DNA of 64,000 bases from Hypericum androsaemum (Eukaryota > Streptophyta > Magnoliopsida > Malpighiales > Hypericaceae). Position numbers and translations under genes: made by a program. Positions 32,288-45,779 of this stretch are shown piece after piece (the stretch's first letter is position 1; each line of letters opens with the position of its first letter). The stretch lies in the NCBI GenBank assembly GCA_963995505.1, contig OZ023190.1:4792516-4856515 (forward strand), in the 5' to 3' direction. The notes under the pieces were generated by a model that worked only from the letters and a program-made list of their open reading frames with translations, did not search any database and was not told the DNA's origin.

Positions 32288-34351
32288 TAGACCTGACCAA
32301 GAATTGAATCATATTCGTGATTCGATTCGATTCGTCCAAAATTTGATTCGTTTAAAATTTGATTCGAATTCGTCATGATACGAATTGAATATGGTTCAAG
32401 ATTTTTATAATTTGTCAAACCGGCGAATTTAATTCGAATTCGATTCGAGTTGAATTCGAGTCAAATTCGATTCTAGTTGAATTCGTATCGAATTCGTGTA
32501 TATATAATATAATAATAATATGTTAAAAAAATAAATTAAAAAAAAGTGGGGGAGGCGGGATTTGGGAACGGGAAGCGGGGAAGGGAATTTTAAAAATTGG
32601 GGGGAAGGTGGGGCCCACACAAAAAAAATTAAAAATGGGGGAGTTTGCTTTTTTTTTTGTTAAAAGATGATGACGTCATTGTCTGCGTCAGCAAAGGAAA
32701 AATTACCGTTGGAATCTGTCATTTTTTTGTTACCGTTTTAATACCCAGTTTACCATTTTTTTACTGTTTGTCCATTTTAAATTTATTTAATTTTTTTTAA
32801 ATTCAACATTTTTTCCGAACTCTATAAATACCACCTTTTATTCTTCAAATTTTACACATTCCAATCTCAACTTTTTACTTCTCTTATTGAAAATTTAAGC
32901 TGTATACATTCTCCCTCAAGTTTACTAATTAGTCATTAGATATATTAGTCATATTTCTCATATATTTACTCATATTACTATATAATTATGTCATCAAGTA
33001 GAGCAAATATGGGTAAGGAAAAACGTGTGGAACATCACGATTCTATTGAATCGGATTTTCCACCGATTTCTACTTATCCTATTCCGGAAGAAATGATGAA
33101 CGTTCATGATGAACCTCAACGGGAAAGTGTTGATTCAATATTCAACAATCCACAAAAGGTAAAAAGACCACCTTCATTACTTTTTACTAAGCATTTCACA
33201 AAAAATTCTACTGGAGAAAAAGATATATTCATCATTACATGTAATTATTGTGGTAAACAATATGAATTCAAAACTGGGAATGGATATGGTACTTATACTA
33301 TTCATTTGAATACTAAACATCCACACGAAGTTGGTTTTGAAAAATCACAAACTCAATTATCGACTACACCTAATTACAAATGGTATTTTGGATTTATTGA
33401 GTGAATATAGTAATAGGAATAATGCTTCAAATCTAATGAACCAACTCCCTCTCCCTCACAAGCTAAAAAATTAAGTTTTACGGAAAGATTGTTAATGAAA
33501 AACCAAAAAAGATCCCGAAGAATAAGTTTAACCAATTCGGAATTTGATTTATATCTTAACACACAATTTGATATTTCATTTGTCAAACATTCTAGTTTTG
33601 CTTTATTAGAATGGTGGAACAACCATGTAGAATAATTTTTGGTTATGTCAATTGTTGCAAAAGAATTGCTTGCTTGTTCGGTTTCGACGGTTGCCGTGGA
33701 ACAAGCATTTAGTATAGGAGGTAATATTTTGGATGAACATCGGTACTCAATGACACCGTAATCTTTGGAGGCACAAGCATTGGTCGCCGATTGGACCAAG
33801 GCGGAAAGACGACAACAAGAATTGGTCCGGGAAAATTCCGACCAACTATACGACCTCGATGATACCATAACCGGTGAAAGCACAAACACATCCGACTAGG
33901 TGAGTTAGCTCTATAAAGGTAAGAGAACTACGTGGGCTTTGATTCCTTCGGAGCTAAGGATACATATGCAACTTAATTTGGTACATTAAGTGCAAGCCCA
34001 ATCTTTGGTTTATTTCTTTTTCCCAAAAAATGTTAAACACTAATTCCTAATTTTTTAATATTTGAAGCAAAAAATCAAAGTTTTTGAATTTTTCAAAAAA
34101 TATCAAAACTTTTTGAACTTTTTCAAAAATATTACAAAAATATTCAAAATATCCAAAAATAGAGGTTTTAGAATTTTTTTAATTAAGTATTAAAATTATA
34201 GAATTAATTATAATTCGATTCGAATTCAAAAATTCATAATTCGTATTTGATTCGTCTTTTGAAGAATTGAATATGGTTTAATATTTTGATGAATTCGAAT
34301 TCGAATAAATTCGATTCGAATTCATCCGAATTCGAACCGTGGTCAGGTCTA
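32288..34351 (+). mobile_element. hAT deletion derivative (U2, 2,064 bp)
   Basis: Same site as in U1. GATTGCCC is duplicated at 32280-32287 and 34352-34359, and the ends TAGACCTGACCA are inverted. About 90 bp shorter than U1, mostly from losses in the ATTCGA-type subterminal repeats. Confidence 0.92.
32988..33899 (+). pseudogene. hAT transposase remnant (U2)
   Basis: The BED-finger frame (32988-33404, 138 codons, CNYCGKQYEFK ... HLNTKH) is intact. The dimerisation region to 33899 has stops, including CAA-to-TAA changes near 33632 and 33758, and a small frameshift. The catalytic core is missing as in U1. Confidence 0.88.
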
Positions 34352-34429
34352 GATTGCCCTTAGGGGCTGGTGGTGAAGGTGAAGCAGCGTTGATGTTAGA
34401 GTCATAGAATTTGGTCCAAGGTGGAGATT

Positions 34430-34698
34430 TGTTAGGGTTTGTCTCGAATTCTAGACAAATTAGTACTCTATTCCTATTTATAGTAGGTTAATAATCTCCT
34501 ACATATATCGGCCTATGCCTACGTCTTTTGTGTGTAGTCGAGAGTTGTGAGGTAGAGAGAACCCTCACGGAGGCCTTGTAATCGATTGGACTAGCATAGT
34601 GGACGACTCTCCTTTGCCCGTAGTTTTCTCCCCGTCTTGGGATTTCTACGTAATTCTTGTGTCTCGTGTTTTACTCGTTTCGATCTTATTTCTCAACA
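34430..34698 (+). repeat. 3' LTR, U2 copia
   Basis: 269 bp. It differs from the 5' LTR of the same copy at about 14 positions, but matches the 3' LTRs of U3 and U4. GTTGT follows. Confidence 0.93.
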
Positions 34699-34703
34699 GT
34701 TGT

Positions 34704-37638
34704 CATGAACAGACAAGGATTTGGCATCTCATTGTATCGAGACAGAGGACAACGTGCAGCTGGATGCTGATCACTGCCATTCGCCGCTGAATGAACGACA
34801 GAAAGTCGCGAGATTCCTACGGCAAGCCCGTCTTGAGCTTACTAAAGAATCATTATGACTCGGATCAAGATGGCTTACGTTATTTCAGAACAGCTTTATC
34901 CGACTTTCGATGCTAAGCCTGTCTCTGCTGAATTACAGGTTTCATTATCTAAGATTTCGGTGCATCCAAAGAAGCCGCACAAGAGGATCGGTAGTTGCAC
35001 GTCCCTGGCTAGCTCTAGGCACTTTTCCTGGGTCTGACTTGGAAGACGGGATTCTAGAGAGTTCAGGTGAAGGTTCACTTGCCATTGGCCATCCTTTGCG
35101 TTGAACATGATGTTACTCGAGACGTCACGTCCCACACGTGATGTCTTGGCTACCATAATTTGAGGCGAACGTTCTTCAACATTCTATTCTCTTGGATGAT
35201 TAAAAAAACAGAAAAAAATACATTTTTAAAACTACTGAAACAAATCATTACATTTTAATGTACTGCGGGAAAGTGTGTTTTACTCTTTTAAGTTTACTTG
35301 TAAAAAAAAATTACTATTAAATTTTGCAGTGGATACAATACGACAATGTTTATTAAAAATAAAAAATTAATAAAATTTGCAGTGAGAGAAAGTTACTATA
35401 AATCTCCAAATTTGAAATTCTTCTCTAATTATAAGAATAAAATATACAAAGTTATATTTGTGGCACGGTATATTAATCTATATCCGGTAATGGGAGGGGA
35501 GCACCGGGGATGTGGACCGAGCTTATCAATCATTCGACAAATTTATGGGACGGCAAACCTACTACGGTTGGTGCGGAAGTGGACATTGTAGTACATATAT
35601 ATGTATGAAAAATATTTATATTCACAAATATTGTACTAAATCAACAGTCTCACGTTGCTCTACAAAACGTGGTAGCTCACACTATCACGAGAACATAAAT
35701 ATCCCCGAGAGACACATGCATGTGCACTTTTCTATATATTGTTTTGGTGAATTTCTCATATCGAGCATCCTCAAATATATTTAGAGAATAATTTTTCTAA
35801 CAGTACTTTTAATATTCGTATGATTTAATTTAAGAGAACCTAAATTATTTACCACCAGCTTGCTCATTGGTATGAATTTTTTATATTAGTCGTGATTACC
35901 AACTAATTTTAAAAATGAGTATTGTTGTACCTTATAAAATAGAATTGTTCTTAAAATATTTTTTTATTCACAAAAAATTAGATTGAAGGCTGGTACTCCA
36001 ATGTATATATACCGAGTGACGGCTCGACTGATACATAGTATCGTGGTAAATCGGTGGGGTTTGAATTTGAGTATAATATTTTTTGTTTTTTCTTCTTCCA
36101 CTTAAAAATGAGGATTATTAAATAAAATATGGAAATTAGTTCACTTTAGTATCTTTAACTTAACACTTTTTTATTAAAAAAATTATTTGATTTTGTATCT
36201 TGATCACCTAAATTATGATCCTAGTTAACGATAGGAGACCGAGAGGTAATTAGAGTTAACGAAAGAATCGATTAACACACTCTAAGATATTAAAGAGAGA
36301 TCTTGGTATCGAGGAATGATCTTTAAGGAGAAATTTTTATAATTGAGATTAAATTGTTCGTATAACTAGTAACACGGGAGAGCAGGAATAGTCCATTCGA
36401 CCATTTCTATTCCAATTTCATCACCAAGCTAGCCAGAGCAATAGGTAAATGCGTTAGATAATTTCGGATACTAATTAATAAAATCCATAACCGCAGTATA
36501 GGAGTCGTTCCATAAGGTACCGTGATCAATATCAACTTCACTGTTATTCGTTATTTAATTTATTTTAGTTAATTGAAATACAATAGAATTATAGATGTTA
36601 AGCTGTGAACGTACATGGTCTAGATTTTAGTGTTCGATCTCTCTCACGTACCTTATTATACAACTATATTATTTATTTGGCGGATTATTTATTTTTTTGA
36701 GAAATTTCTACCTATCAGCTGACACCTATGGATTTGATTATTTATACTCGGAAGTCCATGGAAAATCAACTTCTATTGTACAGAAGCCTGGCAGATAAAT
36801 TATTTCTTCCCCAGGGACGTGTAGTAATGATGACAAAGAAAATAAATTGGGTAAATTACTTTCAGAGTCCTAAAATTTGTCATATTCACCTCTCATCTTT
36901 ATCTATTTTCGAATTAGATTAAAAAATATCCATAATTTAATTTTATTATACTCTTGAGTCCTTCGTTAACATCATAATTATTTATTTATTTTTATCATTG
37001 AATATCCTTAGAAAAAACAAAAGATCATCATCTTCATCCGGAGCGGTAACATCCGGTTGCCCGTCCGAGAAGAAGCCCATCGACCCACAATGTAATTTCA
37101 CCTTCCCTTCCAGATTCATCATCGTAAGCATTGATTTTCCGCCGACACCGACAGCCTCTCCCTCCTCCGCCGACGTCGAATCGACAAAACAACCAAACTT
37201 GTAGCGGGATCGCACCCACCACCCAAACAACAGCCAAAAGCTTTCATGCAGTGTCGGTGTAAAAGCACCCAGCGAGGAAGCCAAATCTGAATCCCGGACC
37301 TGAAGCGAAGAAGCGGATTGGATCTGAGTTGAAATGGCGACAGCGAGGAGCTGCTCTTGATGGTGGGTCCGTGAGGCATTTCCTCGGTAATAATGGTGGT
37401 GGTGGGTCGTCTCCGTTCACGACCAGGGTGTTTACGGGTTATGATGTTGGTGGTGGGAAGAAGAATGTTGCGACAGGGACTTGCTGTATGCTGTGTGGTC
37501 CAATATGAGGTTAGGACCAGCCTTGGACTTTTACTAATTTGCAACATGAGGATATCGAATTTGAGTCATTACGAACATAGCAGTGTTAAATATTTGTTGG
37601 AAAAATTTTGTCATTTTTCAAAGTCCAATCTGGTTCGA
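34704..37638. repeat. Right flank of copia in U2 (base-unit DNA)
   Basis: Repeats the base-unit contents: exon-like frames (to about 35.1 kb), AT-rich spacer, MULE-like left arm and GC-rich block (36.85-37.5 kb). No independent gene. Confidence 0.85.
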
Positions 37639-37866
37639 ACAAAGACGAAGATAAATTCCTTTCTCGTACGTTTGGCAACCCGTCCCTGACAGCGTGAGTG
37701 TTATTTGGAATTGATATTTGAGGTGAAGTAGCGCAAGATTTATATTGATTGTATACTTGCAATTCCATCGACAGATCAGCTATTGCCCGCACATCAGTAT
37801 CTGTCTGGCAATGCAAAGCCGTGGCATGTTGCACCAGTAAGGGAGGACATGGTTGTTGATTGTTGT

Positions 37867-38135
37867 TGTTAGGATTTGTCTCAAATTCTAGACAAATTAG
37901 TACTCTATTCCTATTTAGAGTATGGTAATAATCTCTTATATATATTGGCCTATGCCTAGGTCTTTTGTGTGTAGTCGAGAGTTGTGAGGTAGAGAGAACC
38001 CTCACGGAGGCCTTGTAACCGATTGGACTCGCATAGTGGACGACTCTCCTTTGCCCGTGGTTTTCTCCCCGTCTTGGAGTTTCTACATAATTCTTGTGTC
38101 TCGTGTTTTACTAGTTTCGATCTTATTTCTCAACA
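37867..38135 (+). repeat. 5' LTR, U3 copia
   Basis: 269 bp, matching the U1 and U4 5' LTRs at the sites where U2 differs. Confidence 0.93.
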
Positions 38136-38831
38136 AGTGGTATCAGAGCCAGATTGAGACTCAAGTATTCGACACACACAAAAAAAAATATTGGCAGATT
38201 GAGAATTGGGGAGAAATCGGGAATTAGGGTTTAACCCTTGGAGCAGTCGGCCACCGCCCCGTACAGCCGACCGTCCCCCCGAGTCCCGACCACCGCTAGC
38301 TCGTCCGCTGCCACCCGCCTCATCGATGTTTTCAGGAGCCGCCGCGTCGGTGAGAAACTGACCTGTTACAGAATCGGGTTTGGAGATGAGACGAATCCCG
38401 TCGTTCGTCTAGAGGAGACAGTCACCAAAGGAGGCCCGTCACCGCGCCGTGCCTAGAGGAGACGAGCTCGCCGTCGCTCGTCCGTCGCCTAGAGTTTCCC
38501 CGTTCGTCGTTCGTCGGGGAGAGAGGAGGAGGTTTCGGGGAGAGAGCAAACTCCACCGAAACTCGCAGCCACCACCGCCGAAGTCCGTCTCTGCCGTTCT
38601 GCCGCGCCTGCTCGCCACCGACAGAGGCTGAGCCATCGGCTTCCGCTCACCGCCTTCCGTGGTGGTCCCGCCGTCAGCCGCCGCTCCGTGGAGATTTGGG
38701 GTTAAAAAACCCTAATTTTTTAGTTGACTTGGTCAACAGTTTGACTGGTTGACCAAAAGTCAACTAATTTGGCTGATTTTGATTTTCTAACCAGTTTTTT
38801 GAGCTGATTTCTTAGTTCGAGGTGTTTCAGG

Positions 38832-39797
38832 ATGACTTCGATGAAGTGCGAGATTCCTCAATTGACGAGGAAAACCAATTTTTCTTTGTGGCAGGTGAAG
38901 ATGCGCGCTATTCTGACACATTTAGAGCTGGATGAGACTCTACTTGATGAGAAGTCGATGCCTTCGAGTCGGGATGCTGCGATGAAAGCGTCAAAGAATC
39001 GAAAGGCTGTGAGTCAGATTCAGCTGCATTTGTCAGATGATATTTTGCGGGACGTGTTGAAGGAGACGACAGCTTCCTCATTGTGGGCAAAGCTTGAAAA
39101 GTTGTGCATGCCCAAGAGTTTGACCAACAAACTGTGCTTGAAGCAACGACTATTTTCTATCCGGATGCAAGAAGATAAGTCTGTTCATGACCACCTTAAT
39201 GAATTTAAGGATATAGTGGCTGATCTTAGAACTCTGGATGTGAAGTATGATGATGAAGATCTTGCTTTATTATTATTGTGCTCGTTGCCTGCCTCTTATC
39301 AGCAATTCAGGGATACTCTGTTGTTCAGCCATGATACTCTGAGTTGGGATAATGTTCATGATTCGCTTTTAGAGAAAGAAAGAATTGATAAGCACACTGT
39401 GATTTCCTATGAAAATAGCCAAGGGACTGGCTTGGTTATAAGAGGGAGGTCTGAGGAGAGGAATGCTAAATCTGGTTCGAGGAAGAAGAGCAGAAGCAAA
39501 TCAAGGTCAAGGCACAAGGATAAGACTTATTTCAATTGTCATAAGGTTGGACATGTTAAATGGTTCTGTCCGGAGTTGAAGAACAATAAGAAGGGCGAAA
39601 AGTCCAGTGCTCCGAAAGGAGAAAGTTCTGATAGCGGCAGTGCTAGTGTTGCCGCCACCACCACTCAGAAAGAAGAATCTGATGGAGACCTTTTGCCTCT
39701 GATTTATGGGAAGTCTAAAGTTGATGCTGCTTGGGTCTTTGATTCTGCTTGTACGTTTCATATGTGCCATATCCGAGACTGGTTTTTCAATATATGA
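38832..39797 (+). CDS. Copia gag with protease start, 321 codons (U3)
   Basis: Same as U1/U2 except for one Gly-to-Arg change in the basic stretch (KKSRSKSRSRHKD), shared with U4. Zinc-knuckle Cys-to-Tyr, DSA protease site and premature end are all present. Confidence 0.85.
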   Translation: MTSMKCEIPQLTRKTNFSLWQVKMRAILTHLELDETLLDEKSMPSSRDAAMKASKNRKAVSQIQLHLSDDILRDVLKETTASSLWAKLEKLCMPKSLTNKLCLKQRLFSIRMQEDKSVHDHLNEFKDIVADLRTLDVKYDDEDLALLLLCSLPASYQQFRDTLLFSHDTLSWDNVHDSLLEKERIDKHTVISYENSQGTGLVIRGRSEERNAKSGSRKKSRSKSRSRHKDKTYFNCHKVGHVKWFCPELKNNKKGEKSSAPKGESSDSGSASVAATTTQKEESDGDLLPLIYGKSKVDAAWVFDSACTFHMCHIRDWFFNI

Positions 39798-41177
39798 ACG
39801 TGCAGAGGGTAATGTTCTCAATGGGAAATAATTTTGTCTGCAAGGTTGTTCGTATTGGCATAGTGAAGATCAAGATGCATGATGGTGTCATTCTAACCTT
39901 GAGGAATGTGAGGCATATCCCTGATTTGAAGCGGAACTTGATTTCGCTGAGTACTCTTGATACATTGGGGTACAAGTATACCGAAGAAGGTGGAGTTCTT
40001 CGTGTGAGTAAGAACTCATTAGTGCATATGAAGGCCAAGAAGGAGGTTAGAAATCTGTACATTTTGCAGGGTTCTACAGTTACAGGGACTGCTGCTACTG
40101 CATCTGGCTCGTTGACAGATTCTGAAAATACATCATTGTGGCATATGCGACTTGGTCACATGAGCGAGAAAGGCACGACCGAGCTAAATAGGAGAGGATT
40201 ATTATGTAGACAGAGTATTGGGAAGCTGGAATTTTGTCAGCACTATGTGTTTGGCTAGCAGAAGAAAGTCAGTTTTCAGAAAGGTGTGCACACTACAAAG
40301 GAAAAACTTGACTATGTTCATTCTGATCTTTGGGGACCATCTCAAGTTGCAACAAAGAATGGTTCCAAGTATATGCTGACTATAATTGATGATTATTCGA
40401 GGAAGGTGTGGGCGTTCTTCTTGAAGAGCAAGGATCATGCCTTTGTCGCTTTCAAGAAGTGGAAGACTATGATTGAGAAGCAGATTGGGAGAGATGTCAA
40501 GAATCTCCGCACAGACAATGGATTGGAGTTTTGCTCTAGTTGGTTTGATGAGTTCTGGAAGAATGAGGGTATTGTCAGGCATAAGACAATCCCTTGTACA
40601 CCTCAACAGAATGGAGTCGCTGAAAGAATGAACAAAACTTTATTGGAGAAAGTTCGGTGTATGCTATCAAATGCTGGTTTGTCTAAGTCATTTTGGGCTG
40701 AAGCTGCTTCCACTGCATGTCACCTTGTCAATCGTTCACCTCATGCATCACTTGATGGCAAGGTACCTGAAGAATTGTGGACTGAAAATCCTCCTAGTTA
40801 TGCTGGTTTGAAGATATTTGGGTGTCCTGCCTATGCTCATGTGAATAATGGCAAGTTAGAGCCAAGATCTGTGAAATGTATCTTCCTTAGCTATGCTTCT
40901 GGAGTGAAGGGATACAAGTTGTGGTGTCCCGAGCTGTCTAAGGTCTTATTGAGTAGGAATATTATTTTCAAAGAGACAGACATGCTGAGTAAGAGGGAGG
41001 ATGTTTCTTCACCTGGTGTTTCCAGTGCTCCAAGTATGTACTTGCAAAAGTCAAAAGTGCTGGTGGAGTTTGATGCTGATCCAGAAGCGAGTTCCTTCCG
41101 TGATGTTGATTGCCATGATCCTACTCATGGTGGGTTGTCTGATGAAGCTGAGAATGTTGGCACAGTTGAGAGAGAGC
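39749..41177 (+). pseudogene. Copia protease / integrase, broken (U3)
   Basis: Same layout as U2: shifted protease end, TAG at 40256-40258, then a 312-codon integrase frame with the three catalytic acidic residues in place, ended by the MITE. Confidence 0.9.
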
Positions 41178-41941
41178 CAGGGGTGAGTACGGTGCGGTTT
41201 AGCGGTGTGAACCGTATGAGCTAAACCGCACCGCAACTCAAAAAAATTATGAAAACAAAACCGCACCTACTGCAGTTTTCTAGTAAACCGTGAGGTTTGC
41301 GGTGTAATATTTGTAGTTTGCGGTGCGGTTGCGGTTTATGACGTTTTGTTAACTTATTAAAAAATTAACTAACAAAATGAAAGAGTTTAGGCGAGGGACT
41401 ACCTTATGGAGAGGGTGGACAGAAGAGACGAATGACAGCGGTGGTGGTCGAATAGTGAGCGAAAGAGCGGGATTTAGCCATTTAGGGTTTCAGAATTGGG
41501 GGTTTCAAACATTTGGTTTTAGGGTTCAAAATGGGGGAAGATGGAGGAGGGAAGAGGACGGGGCGACAGGCGAAGGGTCTGGAGGAGGGCGGAGGCGGGA
41601 GGGCAGAGGCGGGAGGGCGGAGGGCGGTAGAGTGGGATAGGTTAGGGGCGGAGTGGTTAAAAAAGTTATTTTATACCCACCTAAAATGACGACGTTTTGT
41701 TCTAAGTTCTAAACTAAACCTATATTAGAAATATAAAATAACGTCGTTTATATAGGTAACCAAAAATTACGGTGCGGTGCGGTTTATATAGGTAACCAAA
41801 AATCAAAACCGTAACTGTACCGTAGCTATGCGGTTACGGTTTGAAACCACACCCACATACCGAATCTGTCTTCGGTTTGGTTTTTTGCTGTTTTTATTTT
41901 TTGCAGTTTTGCGGTTTTATACGGTTTGAAACTTACCCCTA
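41178..41941. mobile_element. hAT-type MITE in copia pol (U3, 764 bp)
   Basis: Same insertion as U2. Its first base is changed (CAGGGGTG instead of TAGGGGTG), a variant shared with U4. Confidence 0.92.
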
Positions 41942-41949
41942 GAGAGAGC

Positions 41950-43625
41950 CAGCATATTCTATTGCTAGAGATAGGCCCAGAAGAATTATCAGGCCTCCAC
42001 AGAAGTTGGGTGAGGCTGATATTGTTGCTTTTGCCTTGAATGTGGCAGAAGAAGTTGATAACTGTGAAGAACCATCTAGTTACTCAGATGTTGTGAAGTC
42101 GAAAGACTATGTTAGATGGTTGGTTGCTATGGAGGAAGATATGGAATCTCTTCACAAGAACATGACTTAGGAGATTACTAAGCTGCCTAAGGATAAGAAG
42201 CCTGTCAGTTGCAAGTGGGTATTCAAGAAGAAGGATGGTATACCTGGAGTTGAAGAGCCTAGATACAAGGCTAGGCTAGTGGCTAGAGGATATAGTCAGA
42301 TTCCTAGTGTGGACTTTAATGAGGTGTTTTCACCAGTTGTGAAGCATACCTCGATTCGTTCTCTTCTTGGTGTTGTCGCTATGCAGGATTTAGAGCTTGA
42401 GCAGCTTGATGTGAAGACAGTTTTCTTGAATGGAGAGCTTGAGGAGCGGATTTATATGGCACAGCCTGAGGGTTTTTAGGTTGAAGGCAAAGAAGACCAT
42501 GTGTGCTTGTTGAAGAAGTCTTTGTACGGCCTTAAGTAGTCTCCGAGGCAGTGGTATACAAGGTTTGATTCCTTTATGATTTCTCATGGTTATGAGAGGA
42601 GCAAGTATGATAGTTGTGTTTACCTGAAAAGGCTACGCGACGGTTCCCAAGTGTATTTGCTCCTGTATGTGGATGACATGTTAATTGCTGCCACTGACAA
42701 AGAAGAGGTGAGGAAGCTCAAAGCTCTGTTGAGTAGCGAGTTTGAGATGAAAGATTTGGGTCCTGCTAAGAAGATTCTTGGTATGGAGATTGCCAGAGAT
42801 AGAGGAGCAAGGAAATTATTTTTGAGTTAGGAGAATTACATTGAAAAGGTGCTTGACAAGTTTGATGTGACTGGTAATCCTGTGAGTACTCCTCTTGGTA
42901 CACATTTTTGGCTTTCCTCCGCTTTATCTCCACAGTCAGCTGCTGAGGTCGATTACATGTCTGGTGTTCCATACTCCAGTGCTGTTGGTTCTCTAATGTA
43001 TGTTATGGTTTGCACACGCCCGGATTTGGCCTATGCTGTGAGTGTTGTTAGCAGGTTTATGGCAAATCCTGGAGAAGGTCATTGGAGAGCAGTGGAGTAG
43101 ATTATGAGGTATTTGAAGGGTACCAAGGGCGTGTGTCTACAGTTTGGAAGCACCAATGATGGTGTTGTTGATTTCATTGATTCAGATTATGCTGGAGACC
43201 TTGATAAGTTCAGGTCCTTGTCTGGAGATGTCTTCACTCTTTGAGGATGTGCTATCAGTTGGAGAGCTTGTCTACAGGCCACAGTGGCGTTGTCTACCAC
43301 TGAGGCGGAGTACATGGCTATAACTGAAGGTGTGAAGGAGGCTATCTGGTTGAACGGTTTCTTCAGTAAAATTTGCGAGAAGCTGCAGGTCAGTAGAGTA
43401 TACTGTGATAGTCAAAGTGCTATCCATCTCACGAGGGATGCTATGTATCATGAGAGGACGAAGCACATTGATGTGAGGTACCACTTCATTCGGGAGCATG
43501 TTGCTCAAGGAGACATTGTTGTGAGCAAGGTGGGTACCAAGGACAACCCTGCAGATATGTTGATGAAGCCGCTTTCTGATACTAAGTTCGAGCATTGCTT
43601 GGACTTGGTAGGTGTTCGTGCTTGA
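41950..43625 (+). pseudogene. Copia reverse transcriptase and RNase H, broken with extra stops (U3)
   Basis: Besides the three stops shared with U2 and U4, there are TAG codons at 42168-42170 (Trp codon), 42477-42479 and 42537-42539 (Gln codons). All three are C-to-T or G-to-A changes. YVDDM and the RNase H motifs remain readable. Confidence 0.93.
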
Positions 43626-43637
43626 TGCTGATTGCCC

Positions 43638-45701
43638 TAGACCTGACCAAGAATTGAATCATATTCGTGATTCGATTCGATTCGTCCAAAATTTGATTCG
43701 TTTAAAATTTGATTCGAATTCGTCATGATACGAATTGAATATGGTTCAAGATTTTTATAATTTGTCAAACCGGCGAATTTAATTCGAATTCGATTCGAGT
43801 TGAATTCGAGTCAAATTCGATTCTAGTTGAATTCGTATCGAATTCGTGTATATATAATATAATAATAATATGTTAAAAAAATAAATTAAAAAAAAGTGGG
43901 GGAGGCGGGATTTGGGAACGGGAAGCGGGGAAGGGAATTTTAAAAATTGGGGGGAAGGTGGGGCCCACACAAAAAAAATTAAAAATGGGGGAGTTTGCTT
44001 TTTTTTTTGTTAAAAGATGATGACGTCATTGTCTGCGTCAGCAAAGGAAAAATTACCGTTGGAATCTGTCATTTTTTTGTTACCGTTTTAATACCCAGTT
44101 TACCATTTTTTTACTGTTTGTCCATTTTAAATTTATTTAATTTTTTTTAAATTCAACATTTTTTCCGAACTCTATAAATACCACCTTTTATTCTTCAAAT
44201 TTTACACATTCCAATCTCAACTTTTTACTTCTCTTATTGAAAATTTAAGCTGTATACATTCTCCCTCAAGTTTACTAATTAGTCATTAGATATATTAGTC
44301 ATATTTCTCATATATTTACTCATATTACTATATAATTATGTCATCAAGTAGAGCAAATATGGGTAAGGAAAAACGTGTGGAACATCACGATTCTATTGAA
44401 TCGGATTTTCCACCGATTTCTACTTATCCTATTCCGGAAGAAATGATGAACGTTCATGATGAACCTCAACGGGAAAGTGTTGATTCAATATTCAACAATC
44501 CACAAAAGGTAAAAAGACCACCTTCATTACTTTTTACTAAGCATTTCACAAAAAATTCTACTGGAGAAAAAGATATATTCATCATTACATGTAATTATTG
44601 TGGTAAACAATATGAATTCAAAACTGGGAATGGATATGGTACTTATACTATTCATTTGAATACTAAACATCCACACGAAGTTGGTTTTGAAAAATCACAA
44701 ACTCAATTATCGACTACACCTAATTACAAATGGTATTTTGGATTTATTGAGTGAATATAGTAATAGGAATAATGCTTCAAATCTAATGAACCAACTCCCT
44801 CTCCCTCACAAGCTAAAAAATTAAGTTTTACGGAAAGATTGTTAATGAAAAACCAAAAAAGATCCCGAAGAATAAGTTTAACCAATTCGGAATTTGATTT
44901 ATATCTTAACACACAATTTGATATTTCATTTGTCAAACATTCTAGTTTTGCTTTATTAGAATGGTGGAACAACCATGTAGAATAATTTTTGGTTATGTCA
45001 ATTGTTGCAAAAGAATTGCTTGCTTGTTCGGTTTCGACGGTTGCCGTGGAACAAGCATTTAGTATAGGAGGTAATATTTTGGATGAACATCGGTACTCAA
45101 TGACACCGTAATCTTTGGAGGCACAAGCATTGGTCGCCGATTGGACCAAGGCGGAAAGACGACAACAAGAATTGGTCCGGGAAAATTCCGACCAACTATA
45201 CGACCTCGATGATACCATAACCGGTGAAAGCACAAACACATCCGACTAGGTGAGTTAGCTCTATAAAGGTAAGAGAACTACGTGGGCTTTGATTCCTTCG
45301 GAGCTAAGGATACATATGCAACTTAATTTGGTACATTAAGTGCAAGCCCAATCTTTGGTTTATTTCTTTTTCCCAAAAAATGTTAAACACTAATTCCTAA
45401 TTTTTTAATATTTGAAGCAAAAAATCAAAGTTTTTGAATTTTTCAAAAAATATCAAAACTTTTTGAACTTTTTCAAAAATATTACAAAAATATTCAAAAT
45501 ATCCAAAAATAGAGGTTTTAGAATTTTTTTAATTAAGTATTAAAATTATAGAATTAATTATAATTCGATTCGAATTCAAAAATTCATAATTCGTATTTGA
45601 TTCGTCTTTTGAAGAATTGAATATGGTTTAATATTTTGATGAATTCGAATTCGAATAAATTCGATTCGAATTCATCCGAATTCGAACCGTGGTCAGGTCT
45701 A
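43638..45701 (+). mobile_element. hAT deletion derivative (U3, 2,064 bp)
   Basis: Same ends and GATTGCCC duplication as U2; no private structural change seen. Confidence 0.92.
44338..45249 (+). pseudogene. hAT transposase remnant (U3)
   Basis: BED-finger frame of 138 codons at 44338-44754, then a dimerisation-domain region with the same stops as U2. Confidence 0.88.
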
Positions 45702-45779
45702 GATTGCCCTTAGGGGCTGGTGGTGAAGGTGAAGCAGCGTTGATGTTAGAGTCATAGAATTTGGTCCAAGGTGGAGATT

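Larger units (their letters stand above)
26517..34698 (+). mobile_element. Ty1-copia retrotransposon, U2 copy (8,182 bp)
   Basis: 269-bp LTRs at 26517-26785 and 34430-34698, with GTTGT directly repeated at both ends. Same order as U1 (gag, protease, integrase, reverse transcriptase, RNase H) and the same two hAT-type inserts at the same sites, but without the one-LTR insertion. The primer-binding site at 26788 has a single G-to-A change. Confidence 0.94.
26289..37638. repeat. Array unit U2 (11,350 bp)
   Basis: Second copia-containing unit, bounded by ACAAAGACGAAG junctions. It is nearly identical to U3 and U4, with private variants in its 5' LTR and primer-binding site (TGGTATCAAAGCC, one change). 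Base-unit DNA occupies 26289-26516 and 34704-37638. Confidence 0.93.
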
